Assembly: GCA_017308345.1 (NCBI GenBank)
Contig: JAFKFE010001182.1
Coordinates: forward strand, 1 to 7,618
Direction: 5' to 3'
Origin: Alphaproteobacteria bacterium
GTDB taxonomy: Bacteria; Pseudomonadota; Alphaproteobacteria; Rhizobiales; Rhizobiaceae
Length of the DNA: 7,618 nucleotides
The notes beneath the pieces were generated by a model. That model was not told the origin of the DNA. It did no database searches and saw nothing but the letters and a program-made list of their open reading frames with translations. How positions within the stretch are numbered: position 1 is the stretch's first letter; each line of letters opens with the position of its first letter. Shown here piece by piece: positions 1 to 5,848 of this stretch. The position numbers and the translations under genes are program-made.

Positions 1-106
1 GATAGGTGATCCCCATCTCGTCCAGCATCGGCTTGTAGGTACGGTTGATCGCCATCGAGGTGGCGTAGAGCGTGAAGCAGAGCTGATTGTCCAACGGGAG
101 AGGCAC
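1..106 (-). CDS. OhrR-type MarR family regulator, N-terminal part (runs off window start)
   Basis: Only the first 35 codons are in the window. From the GTG at 106-104 they read V-PLPLDNQLCFTLYATSMA and continue INRTYKPMLDEMGITY. This matches the first helices of OhrR-like MarR regulators, whose LDNQLCF motif carries the reactive cysteine that senses organic hydroperoxides; here it is residue 10. The GTG start is chosen because AAGGA lies 7 bases upstream, and the ATG at 113-111 is in another frame that gives no family match. Members of this family are dimeric winged-helix repressors that leave DNA when the cysteine is oxidised. The gene diverges from the alpha/beta hydrolase at 256, with three palindromic sites between them, so it probably represses both itself and that gene. 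The hydroperoxide ligand is inferred from the family. The DNA-binding wing lies outside the window. Confidence 0.85.
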   Translation of the reverse strand, partial: MPLPLDNQLCFTLYATSMAINRTYKPMLDEMGITY

Positions 107-152
107 GGCGCATTCCTTTTGCCGACTGAGCATCGGTTGCATACCACGAAAA

Positions 153-182
153 ATGATATCGCGATACATATTTTCATGGACA
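153..182 (-). promoter_or_regulatory. Candidate promoter of the MarR regulator gene overlapping operator 1
   Basis: On the minus strand TTGTCC (+ strand 178-183) is followed 19 bases later by TATCAT (+ strand 153-158), a five-of-six match to the -10 consensus. The palindrome TATCGCGATA at 157-166 sits between and partly over these elements, the usual position for a repressor site. Transcription would begin about 40 bases before the GTG start at 106. The 19-base spacer is long and the -35 match is only four of six, so the assignment is tentative. Confidence 0.35.
157..166. promoter_or_regulatory. Operator 1: TATCGCGATA palindrome, regulator-proximal
   Basis: This is a perfect 10-bp palindrome, the same core that occurs twice more at 212-221 and 227-236. 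It lies 51 bp upstream of the start of the MarR-type regulator. MarR dimers bind short palindromes of this size. That the adjacent OhrR-type protein is the binder is inferred from position and from the repetition of the motif only inside this intergenic region. Confidence 0.65.
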
Positions 183-207
183 AGGGGTCCGCCCTCCGCT
201 ACGAATA

Positions 208-240
208 TTGATATCGCGATATTATTTATCGCGATATCAA
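208..240. promoter_or_regulatory. Operators 2 and 3: nested TATCGCGATA pair in a 33-bp perfect inverted repeat
   Basis: Two copies of TATCGCGATA (212-221 and 227-236) are spaced 15 bp centre to centre. They are embedded in a larger perfect inverted repeat: TTGATATCGCGATA at 208-221 and its reverse complement at 227-240, with a 5-base spacer. A -10-like TATTAT (220-225) lies across the spacer, followed by the hydrolase Shine-Dalgarno AGGAG at 245-249. No good -35 is visible for it. A repressor dimer on each half would cover the hydrolase promoter and possibly its transcription start. The operator role is inferred; the palindromes are directly visible. Confidence 0.7.
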
Positions 241-255
241 CAAAAGGAGATTGAG

Positions 256-1113
256 ATGACCTCGCAGACCAAGCCAGGTTCGGGCAGCGGCACGATCACC
301 ACCCAGGACGGAACGCAGATCTTCTACAAGGATTGGGGATCCGGTCAGCCGATCGTCTTCCACCATGGCTGGCCGCTGAGCAGCGACGACTGGGACGCCC
401 AGATGCTGTTCTTCCTGTCAAAGGGCTATCGCGTCATTGCCCACGACCGCCGCGGCCATGGCCGTTCCAGCCAGACCGACACCGGCAACGAGATGGACAC
501 CTATGCCGCCGACGTGGCGGCGCTCGCCGCGCATCTCGATCTCAAGGACGCCATCCATGTCGGCCACTCGACGGGCGGCGGCGAGGTCGCGCGCTATGTC
601 GCGCAATATGGCGGCGAAGGCCGCGTCGCCAAGGCCGTGCTGATCGGCGCGGTGCCGCCGATCATGTTGAAGACGCCGGCCAATCCAGGCGGCCTGCCGA
701 TCGAGGTGTTCGACGGTTTCCGCACGGCATTGTCGGCCAACCGCGCCCAGTTCTTCCACGACGTGCCGGCCGGGCCGTTCTACGGCTTCAACCGCCCCGG
801 CGCCCAGGTTTCCGAAGGCGTCATCGACAATTGGTGGCGGCAGGGCATGATGGGCGGCGCCAAGGCGCATTACGATTGCATCAAGGCCTTCTCGGAAACC
901 GACTTCACCGAGGATCTTAAGAAGATCGACGTGCCGGTGCTGGTCATGCATGGCGACGACGACCAGATCGTGCCGATCGCGGACTCCGCGCTCATCTCGA
1001 TCAAGCTGCTCAAGCAGGGCGAGCTCAAGGTCTACAAGGGCTTTCCGCATGGCATGGCGACGACCCATGCGGACGTCATCAACGCCGACCTGTTGGCGTT
1101 TTTCAAGGCCTGA
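256..1113 (+). CDS. Alpha/beta hydrolase, non-heme chloroperoxidase/perhydrolase family
   Basis: The 285-residue protein has the cofactor-free haloperoxidase fold. An oxyanion-side HHGWP lies at 36-40, the nucleophile elbow GHSTGG has Ser105, the acid is Asp236 in GDDDQIVP, and the catalytic His265 is in FPHGM. Length is normal for the family (about 275-285). No signal peptide is visible, so it is cytoplasmic. Family members hydrolyse esters or lactones and form peracids from carboxylic acids and hydrogen peroxide; the natural substrate here cannot be read from sequence. The ATG at 256 is chosen because AGGAG lies 6 bases upstream. The open frame extends to a TTG at 208, but that would translate through the operator palindrome. 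The divergent OhrR-type regulator and operators 2 and 3 suggest induction by peroxides or related electrophiles. Confidence 0.93.
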   Translation: MTSQTKPGSGSGTITTQDGTQIFYKDWGSGQPIVFHHGWPLSSDDWDAQMLFFLSKGYRVIAHDRRGHGRSSQTDTGNEMDTYAADVAALAAHLDLKDAIHVGHSTGGGEVARYVAQYGGEGRVAKAVLIGAVPPIMLKTPANPGGLPIEVFDGFRTALSANRAQFFHDVPAGPFYGFNRPGAQVSEGVIDNWWRQGMMGGAKAHYDCIKAFSETDFTEDLKKIDVPVLVMHGDDDQIVPIADSALISIKLLKQGELKVYKGFPHGMATTHADVINADLLAFFKA

Positions 1114-1140
1114 CACTGCTTGCCAAGTCACGGAAGCGCC

Positions 1141-1171
1141 CGCCGTCAGGCCGGGTGCCTCCGGGACGGCG
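1141..1171. terminator. Possible hairpin between convergent genes, no U-tract
   Basis: CGCCGTC (1141-1147) pairs with GACGGCG (1165-1171). An inner AGGC (1148-1151) pairs with GCCT (1157-1160), leaving a CCGG bulge. The hairpin lies 28 bp past the hydrolase stop and 41 bp past the stop of the convergent gene. There is no run of T on either side, so if it terminates transcription it is not a classical intrinsic terminator. Confidence 0.3.
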
Positions 1172-1211
1172 CGAAATAGTGTCCAGTCCTCCTGCGCCAG
1201 GGCTGTTCCCT

Positions 1212-2105
1212 TCAAGCCAGGAGGCGCGCGAATTCAGGGCCTACCCTTGGTCGGATCTGGGCTCGCCAATCAGGGATGTCGCCCAGGGATATGCCGTCCG
1301 TGGCCCTGGTCTTTCGTGCAAGCCAGGTGACATCGACGATTGCGGTGCCGATCGCGAGCAACCGGTTCGTCAGCATCTGCTCGTTGAGGATCGCTCTTGC
1401 CTTGCTCTCGAAAAAAGGCAGCGTCTCGTCCGTGAGATCGAACCGGGAATGCCATCCAGGCCCTTGCCCGGTTCCGGCCCCCGTGAGCCAGCCAACCAAA
1501 AACTGTCTATAGGAGCGCGAGATTGGTGCGTCTTCCCGAAACGGCGCAAGCGGATCTCCGCTGAAAATCGGCGCGCCGCCGCTCACCCCGACCATCGATC
1601 CAAGGGCCTGCAAATGCCTTGGCCGCATGAAGAGGAAAGAGCTGCGGAGCCACGCCTGCGAGGGAATTCCAAACACCGACATGGGTTCATTGTGGAAATC
1701 GATATGGCCGAGCGCCGCATTCAAGCCTGGCAGGTGCCGAACGACGTTCTGGTCGATCAGCTTGAGATGGCCCGGCGTGTATTCGGCAAATGCGGACGTG
1801 GCGAGGTGGACCAGGTCATAGTCGTTCACCCGCTTGCCGATGTGGGCAATGCCGCTGTCCCAGGCGGAAAATTCCCAACTGGAGTTCGAGCCTCCAATCA
1901 GTTCGACGCCGCGATCAAAGCCGGCGTGGTGGCCTTCGGGCAGGGAATTGTCGATCACGAGCATATGGTGCGCCACGTCGGGCATTTGCGCGGCGAACAT
2001 CGCCTTCAAACCCTGGAGCGCGGCCGGGTATCTGGCTGTCCCGTGGCGCGCCAGGAGGCTCAGGATTCGCAATGGAGACATGTCTCGACCGTTGTCGGGC
2101 GTCAA
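1212..2105 (-). CDS. Glycosyltransferase-like protein, family unassigned
   Basis: I do not recognise a named family. The 297-residue product opens with LRILSLLARHGTARYPAAL and a strand ending in VIDNS (about residues 50-54). A GGSNSSWEFSAWD segment follows near 71-83 and YDLVHLATSAF near 96-106. This resembles the nucleotide-sugar side of GT-A enzymes that carry VDN and EFSAWD-like motifs. No membrane segment or signal peptide is evident, so it is probably cytoplasmic. The TTG start at 2105 is preferred because AGGAAG lies just upstream and the TTG overlaps the TGA of the upstream gene (TTGA), favouring coupled translation. An ATG at 2081 would give 289 residues but has a poor ribosome site. 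It follows a broken glycosyltransferase and lies near an intact one, which supports a role in surface polysaccharide synthesis. That role is inference. Confidence 0.7.
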   Translation of the reverse strand: MTPDNGRDMSPLRILSLLARHGTARYPAALQGLKAMFAAQMPDVAHHMLVIDNSLPEGHHAGFDRGVELIGGSNSSWEFSAWDSGIAHIGKRVNDYDLVHLATSAFAEYTPGHLKLIDQNVVRHLPGLNAALGHIDFHNEPMSVFGIPSQAWLRSSFLFMRPRHLQALGSMVGVSGGAPIFSGDPLAPFREDAPISRSYRQFLVGWLTGAGTGQGPGWHSRFDLTDETLPFFESKARAILNEQMLTNRLLAIGTAIVDVTWLARKTRATDGISLGDIPDWRAQIRPRVGPEFARLLA

Positions 2106-2617
2106 CGCTTCCTACCCCTCAGCCGCGAGCCGATCTTCTTCATGGCAGCTTTAAGCGAAGATTGTCCGTGCGATGGAATTCCCGTATTTGCCCTACGGCG
2201 GCCGGGCCTGAATGCGTCGTACCGGGCTTCCAGTTCCGCGCGGACCGCGGCGAACACCGCTTTCCCGTCAGGGCCGTCCTGAGCCTCCCAGAGCTTTGCC
2301 CGATCCGCGATATCGTATGTCGCTTCCAATTCAGCACAGACGGCGGCAAAGGCTCGATCTCCATCAATACCATCCTGCGCTTCCCAGAGCTTCACCCTAT
2401 CCACAATGTCATAGACTGCCCGCAGAAGCGCGGCTGAGACAACGTAGTCGGTCCGGGATCTCGACTGGGCCAGCCAGAAGGCTATTCGCTCCTGGGCAAA
2501 AGCCTCCAGCGGCATCTTTGTGTCGAAGAAGGAGACCCTATCCTGCACGTCGGTGTAGCGATTGGTCTTTTCGATCCATTGAGAAGTGTCCCGGTGGGAT
2601 AGATTGTGAATGCACAC
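2102..2617 (-). pseudogene. C-terminal open fragment of the GT2 pseudogene (171 codons)
   Basis: This stretch after the in-frame TGA stays open from a GTG at 2617 to the TGA at 2102 and may be called as a separate hypothetical gene. It carries the GT2 C-terminal signature HNLSHRDTSQWIEKTNRYT, two tandem copies of a YDI-DR-KLWEAQDG unit, and a basic tail ending RLRGRKR. The GTG has no properly spaced Shine-Dalgarno sequence, and the fragment lacks the whole nucleotide-binding half, so it should have no transferase activity. Its TGA overlaps the TTG start of the next gene, so translation through it could still help that gene. Confidence 0.6.
2222..2413 (-). repeat. 96-bp in-frame tandem duplication, two copies (2413-2318 and 2317-2222)
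   Basis: Each unit encodes 32 residues beginning YDI(V/A)DR and KLWEAQDG and ending AELEA followed by T or R. The copies share 24 of 32 residues. A third YD follows at once (2221-2216), marking the unit boundary. YD...KLWE is a usual C-terminal element of this glycosyltransferase family, present once in relatives as I recall them. The divergence between copies indicates that the duplication is older than a recent slippage event. Confidence 0.8.
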
Positions 2618-3160
2618 GCCTCAGTCATACGGGACATCGTGGACGTCTCCGTTTATGAGGCCGACCTCTTCATGAAGCGTTGAAACGAATTCAGCTGAGC
2701 CTCGGCGAAAAGCGCGTATATTGTAGGAGGGCCAGTAATAAGCGTCTTCGTCGTGACGTCCCAAGATATATTCGCGCTTTGGGAACCGAAATACGCCAGC
2801 GGGATGCGATCCGGCATTTTCCCTCACCCAATGGATACCTTCGACACTGAGACATTCGTCATGGTCCAGATAGAGGATGAAATCATGGGAGCATGCCTCA
2901 TAGGCGGTGAATCTAGTCTCGGTGGGCAGTCGACGACAATAAGTTCATCGACAAATCGGAGAGAGCGGAGGCATGTCTTGAGAATCTCCCCGCTGTTGTA
3001 GGTGATGACGAAGCCGCTTATCCGAGGTGTGTTGGCGCCCATGTTCTCACCTTTGCATTCGCCGAGGTCCATCTTGGGCGCACCCGGCATCTATCCGCAG
3101 ACATCATGTCCAGACTCGGCGTTGAATGGTAGCGTCCCATTTGAGTGGGGGAGCGAGAAA

Positions 3161-3217
3161 ATGATTGCGGCGTCGACACTTCATGCAAGCGGTCGCGGCA
3201 TCGCGCCGATCCGATGA
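3161..3217 (+). CDS. Possible 18-residue leader peptide coupled to the GT-B gene
   Basis: The frame reads MIAASTLHASGRGIAPIR and then TGA. Its ATG is preceded by GGGGGAG with 7 bases of spacing, the best ribosome site in this intergenic region. Its stop overlaps the ATG of the glycosyltransferase as ATGA at 3214-3217, whereas that ATG has no clear Shine-Dalgarno of its own. This is the arrangement expected of a translated leader that delivers ribosomes to the next start. No attenuator hairpin or run of one amino acid is seen, so coupling is more likely than sensing. Such a short ORF could also arise by chance. Confidence 0.4.
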   Translation: MIAASTLHASGRGIAPIR

Positions 3218-4512
3218 GGTATGTTTCGCTTGGAACGTTTCCGATCTGGCAGCCGGTCCATGGCGGTCAGTTGAGAGCGAATGCCGTTCACCGGGTCTTG
3301 CGGGATTGCGGATGGGAAACACGGCATATCGTCGTCACGCCCAATGGCGGCGCCAAGCGGGAAATGGAGCCCGGCGATCTCTTCATCGAGATGCCGCGCC
3401 GGTTTCGCAAGAGGATGGCCAGACGCGGATGGCGTTCCGATGTCGCTACCGCTGAATTCATCACGGCCAGCAGGTCGCATCGCCGCGAAATCGCGAGATT
3501 TCTCGACGGCTTCAGGCCGGATGTCATCGCCCTGGAGCAATGCTGGCTTTGGCCGGCTGTGCGCGAGTACATGGAAACATGCGCGCCGGAGGCACGGTTT
3601 TCAATCGTGTATTGTTCGCAGAATGTTGAACAGGAATTGCTGGCCCGAGCCAAGATGCCGGGCTCGGAGGTGGACCACTGGAGTGTCCAGCGCGCGGCGG
3701 ATATCGAGTCCGATCTTGCGACGAAGGCGGGTCTGGTGGTCGCCGTCAGCGAGCAGGATGCCGCCTATTTTCGCAAGCTCAATCCAAACGTGGTGGTCGC
3801 GGCCAACGGGATATGGCCGCGCGCGATACCCGTCGGCCTCGAGCATTGGGCGTCGCGGTTCGGCGGCCTGCGCACCGCGCTGTTCGTGGCGTCGGGCCAT
3901 CCTCCCAACGCCAACGGATTTCTCGAGCTGACGGCGCCGGATCTCGGCTTCCTGTCACCTGCCGAGCGCATCGTGGTGGTCGGCGGCGTTGCCGGTCAGA
4001 TCGAGCACGACCAGAGATTTCTGCGCGGTGGAGACGTCAACAATGCCCGGATCGAATTGCTTGGCGTGCGGGACGCCGGGACGCTCAGCGCGCTGATCGA
4101 GCTCGCCGACGTCGTGATCCTCCCGATCCTCGAAGGCGGCGGCACCAACATCAAGACCGCCGAAGCGCTCTACAACCGCAAGTCGATCGTGGCGACGCCT
4201 TTTGCGTTTCGCGGCTTTGAGCAGTTCAAGCACTCGCGGAATGTCCGGTTGGCGGACAACCCGATGGATTTCCAGGATTTGCTTGTGCAGGCGCTGCGGA
4301 GCGAACGTTACGATCCGGGACCGACGGATGTTGCGCAACTGGATCGGCTGCTTTGGACGGCGACGCTGCAAGACCTTCCGGATCAGTTGGCAGCCTTGCC
4401 GAGGCGGGAGCGCGGTGGGGCAGCGAACTTGCCCGCGTCGCGATGGGGCAACGGCCCCAAACGCTTTCTTCGCGCGCTTTCACAGCGCCTGGGCTCGTGG
4501 ACAAGGAACTGA
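3214..4512 (+). CDS. GT-B glycosyltransferase (GT4/GT1-like)
   Basis: The 432-residue protein begins MRYVSLGTFPIWQPVHGGQL, where the glycine-rich GGQLRA (17-22) is typical of the acceptor domain of GT-B enzymes. YCSQNVEQELLARAK (133-147) follows, then VVAVSEQDAAYF (175-186) near the domain hinge. The donor domain shows LFVASGHPPNANGF (223-236), ELLGVRD (281-287) and the nucleotide-sugar signature EGGGTNIKTAEAL (307-319). The C-terminal tail is basic and ends in SQRLGSWTRN, which might contact the membrane surface. It probably transfers a sugar from a nucleotide donor during cell-surface polysaccharide synthesis; sugar and acceptor are unknown. The ATG at 3214 is chosen because family homology starts there and it overlaps a leader ORF. 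A GTG at 3145 in the same frame would add 23 residues without family character or a ribosome site. Confidence 0.88.
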   Translation: MRYVSLGTFPIWQPVHGGQLRANAVHRVLRDCGWETRHIVVTPNGGAKREMEPGDLFIEMPRRFRKRMARRGWRSDVATAEFITASRSHRREIARFLDGFRPDVIALEQCWLWPAVREYMETCAPEARFSIVYCSQNVEQELLARAKMPGSEVDHWSVQRAADIESDLATKAGLVVAVSEQDAAYFRKLNPNVVVAANGIWPRAIPVGLEHWASRFGGLRTALFVASGHPPNANGFLELTAPDLGFLSPAERIVVVGGVAGQIEHDQRFLRGGDVNNARIELLGVRDAGTLSALIELADVVILPILEGGGTNIKTAEALYNRKSIVATPFAFRGFEQFKHSRNVRLADNPMDFQDLLVQALRSERYDPGPTDVAQLDRLLWTATLQDLPDQLAALPRRERGGAANLPASRWGNGPKRFLRALSQRLGSWTRN

Positions 4513-4528
4513 TCCAGCCTGGACGAAT

Positions 4529-4563
4529 GGCAATACGCCCGCCGGGCAGGCGGGTGTATTGCC
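4529..4563. terminator. Strong 15-bp hairpin between convergent genes
   Basis: Bases 4529-4543 pair with 4549-4563 around the 5-base loop GGGCA. The stem is continuous apart from one G-U wobble in the plus-strand transcript, which becomes an A-C mismatch in the minus-strand transcript. It starts 16 bp after the stop of the glycosyltransferase and ends 26 bp past the fsr stop. No U-tract follows in either direction, so its use as a terminator, possibly with Rho or as an RNA 3'-end protector, is inferred from position and stem strength. Confidence 0.55.
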
Positions 4564-4576
4564 TCGGGTTGTCCGA

Positions 4577-4588
4577 TGCCCGCGGGCA
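4577..4588. repeat. 12-bp palindrome after the fsr stop codon
   Basis: TGCCCGCGGGCA is a perfect palindrome that ends one base from the fsr stop codon (4592-4590). It has no loop and no following T-run, so a regulatory role is not established; it may be chance in GC-rich DNA. Confidence 0.2.
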
Positions 4589-4589
4589 A

Positions 4590-5819
4590 TCAGGCCTTCC
4601 TTGCTTCCTTCATGTTGGGCAGGAAGACAGTCAACAGGCCGAGGAAGGGCAGGTACGAGCAGATCTGATAGACGAAGTCGATGCCCTTCATGTCGGCGAC
4701 GACGCCGAGCACCGCGGCCGCGATGCCGCCCATGCCGAAGGCGAAGCCGAAGAAGATGCCGGCGATCATGCCGACGCGGCCCGGTACCAGCTCCTGCGCG
4801 AAAACGACGATGTTGGAGAAGGCCGACGACAGGATCAGGCCGATCAGCACGGTGAGCACCATCGTCCATTCCAGATTGGCGTAGGGCAGGGCCAGCGTGA
4901 AGGGCAGCACGCCGACGATCGAGAACCAGATCATCGCCTTCTGTCCATAGCGGTCGCCGAACGGGCCGCCGAGCAGGATGCCCAGCGCCGAGGCGCCGAG
5001 GAACAGGAAGAGCATCACCTGGCTCATCTGCACCGAAACGCCGAATTTATGGATGGCGTAGAAGGTGTAGTAGCTGGACAGCGATGCGATATAGGCGTTC
5101 TTGGTCAGCACCAGCAGCGTCAGCACGGCCAACGCCCACATCACCTTCTTGCGCGGGAAGGGCGAGACATGGGCGGCCTGCTTGCGGGTGGCCATCGAGG
5201 CGCGCAGCCGGCTGTACCAGCCACCGACCTGCCACAGCACGACGATGCCGATCAGCGAGCCGACGGCGAACCAGGAAATGCTGGTCTGGCCGAACGGCAC
5301 GACGATAAAGGCCGCGAGCAGCGGACCCATGGCCTGGCCGAAATTTCCGCCGACCTGGAACAGCGATTGCGCAAGGCCGAAGCGGCCGCCCGAGGCAAAG
5401 CGGGCGATGCGCGAAGATTCCGGATGGAAGATCGCCGAACCGATGCCGATCAGCGAGGCGCCGATCAGGAGCAGCCAGTAATGGCCGGCATGGGCGAGCA
5501 CCACCAGGCCGACCAGTGACGAGGCCATGCCCCAGGGCAAGGAATAAGGCATCGGCTTCTTGTCGGTGATCATGCCGATCACCGGCTGCAGCAGCGAGGC
5601 CGTCACCTGAAAGGGGAAGGTCAGAAGGCCGATCTGCCAGAAATCGAGACCGTAATTGTCCTTGAGCAGCGGGTAGATCGCCGAAAGCAGCGACTGCATG
5701 ATGTCGTTGACGCAGTGGCAGAAGCTCACCGCAAGAATGACGGTGAAGGCCGTCGCTTGCGCCGAGGTGTGGCTTGCCGGCGCCGGCGCGGCGACGGAGG
5801 TGGCGGTCGTATCGGTCAA
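4590..5819 (-). CDS. fsr: MFS exporter, fosmidomycin-resistance protein type
   Basis: The 409-residue inner-membrane protein has about 12 hydrophobic segments and matches Escherichia coli Fsr (about 406 residues) along its length from memory. Shared landmarks are NDIMQSLLSAIYPLL (39-53), TDKKPMPYSLP (85-95), FHPESSRIARFASGGR (131-146), FQVGGNFG (154-161), SSYYTFY (248-254), GGPFGDRYGQK (284-294), AQELVPGRVGM (341-351) and GFAFGMGG (358-365). Fsr is a proton-driven drug exporter that gives fosmidomycin resistance; the natural substrate is unknown. The TTG at 5819 is chosen because GGAG lies 7 bases upstream and the length then fits the family. The frame stays open to 5960, but that extension would translate a palindromic repeat (EHDPEKWEPVFGKDHA) and is surely artefactual. 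The gene diverges from an AraC-type regulator, its probable controller. Confidence 0.93.
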   Translation of the reverse strand: MTDTTATSVAAPAPASHTSAQATAFTVILAVSFCHCVNDIMQSLLSAIYPLLKDNYGLDFWQIGLLTFPFQVTASLLQPVIGMITDKKPMPYSLPWGMASSLVGLVVLAHAGHYWLLLIGASLIGIGSAIFHPESSRIARFASGGRFGLAQSLFQVGGNFGQAMGPLLAAFIVVPFGQTSISWFAVGSLIGIVVLWQVGGWYSRLRASMATRKQAAHVSPFPRKKVMWALAVLTLLVLTKNAYIASLSSYYTFYAIHKFGVSVQMSQVMLFLFLGASALGILLGGPFGDRYGQKAMIWFSIVGVLPFTLALPYANLEWTMVLTVLIGLILSSAFSNIVVFAQELVPGRVGMIAGIFFGFAFGMGGIAAAVLGVVADMKGIDFVYQICSYLPFLGLLTVFLPNMKEARKA

Positions 5820-5823
5820 GGCA

Positions 5824-5848
5824 ATGCTCCGTGGTCTTGTCGGAGCAT
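5824..5848 (-). promoter_or_regulatory. Hairpin able to hide the fsr Shine-Dalgarno sequence
   Basis: In the minus-strand transcript AUGCUCCG (+ strand 5848-5841) can pair over 8 bp with CGGAGCAU (5831-5824), with a 9-base loop. The second arm contains the GGAG (5830-5827) that serves the TTG start of fsr. The first five bases of the upstream arm also belong to the outer arm of the adjacent palindromic element, so the two helices exclude each other. This is a structural prediction from base pairing only. It needs a transcript that starts upstream of 5848. Confidence 0.4.

Larger units (their letters stand above)
2102..3042 (-). pseudogene. Family 2 glycosyltransferase pseudogene (internal deletion, frameshift, in-frame TGA)
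   Basis: The start ATG at 3042 has AAGGTG 5 bases upstream and opens MGANTPRISGFVITYNSGEI, followed by FVDELIVVD, the N-terminal GT-A nucleotide-binding half of WaaE-like GT2 enzymes. After 2929 this frame stops matching. The match resumes in another frame with TRFTAYEACSHDFILYLDHD-E, containing the metal-binding DHD, then KREYILGRHDEDAYYWPSYN and FRRG. The SGSTD-type region and roughly 25 residues that normally separate the two halves are missing. The second frame meets TGA at 2623-2621, yet in the same frame beyond it the family sequence continues: GVCIHNLSHRDTSQWIEKTN and RYT. So there are two independent lesions, one near 2905-2928 and one nonsense codon. A functional enzyme is very unlikely. 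Intact relatives transfer sugars during lipopolysaccharide or exopolysaccharide synthesis. Confidence 0.85.

Noticed and set aside
208..255. TTG start at 208 for the hydrolase
   Set aside because: It would translate the operator palindrome and ignore the well-placed AGGAG before ATG 256.
418..1215. A 265-codon open frame on the minus strand opposite the hydrolase
   Set aside because: The plus strand has an intact catalytic triad protein. The antisense product has low-complexity composition without motifs.
1155..2282. A 375-codon open frame on the plus strand
   Set aside because: It lies opposite the glycosyltransferase-like gene and the broken GT2 gene, has no family features, and its codons reflect the minus-strand gene.
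2621..2827. Independent 68-residue gene and recoded TGA (selenocysteine) at 2623-2621
   Set aside because: The frame starts in mid-domain of GT2 homology without a ribosome site. The gene also carries a frameshift, so decay explains the TGA. No SECIS-like hairpin was recognised after it.
2753..3217. Small plus-strand frames across the divergent glycosyltransferase region as genes
   Set aside because: They are antisense to the GT2 pseudogene or cross the intergenic region without motifs. Only the last 18 codons (3161-3217) have a plausible start and role.
4353..5519. A 388-codon open frame on the plus strand opposite fsr
   Set aside because: The translation is rich in Arg, Ala, Gly, His and Asp and has no recognisable motif. 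The minus strand encodes a full Fsr-like transporter, so this is a GC-rich shadow.
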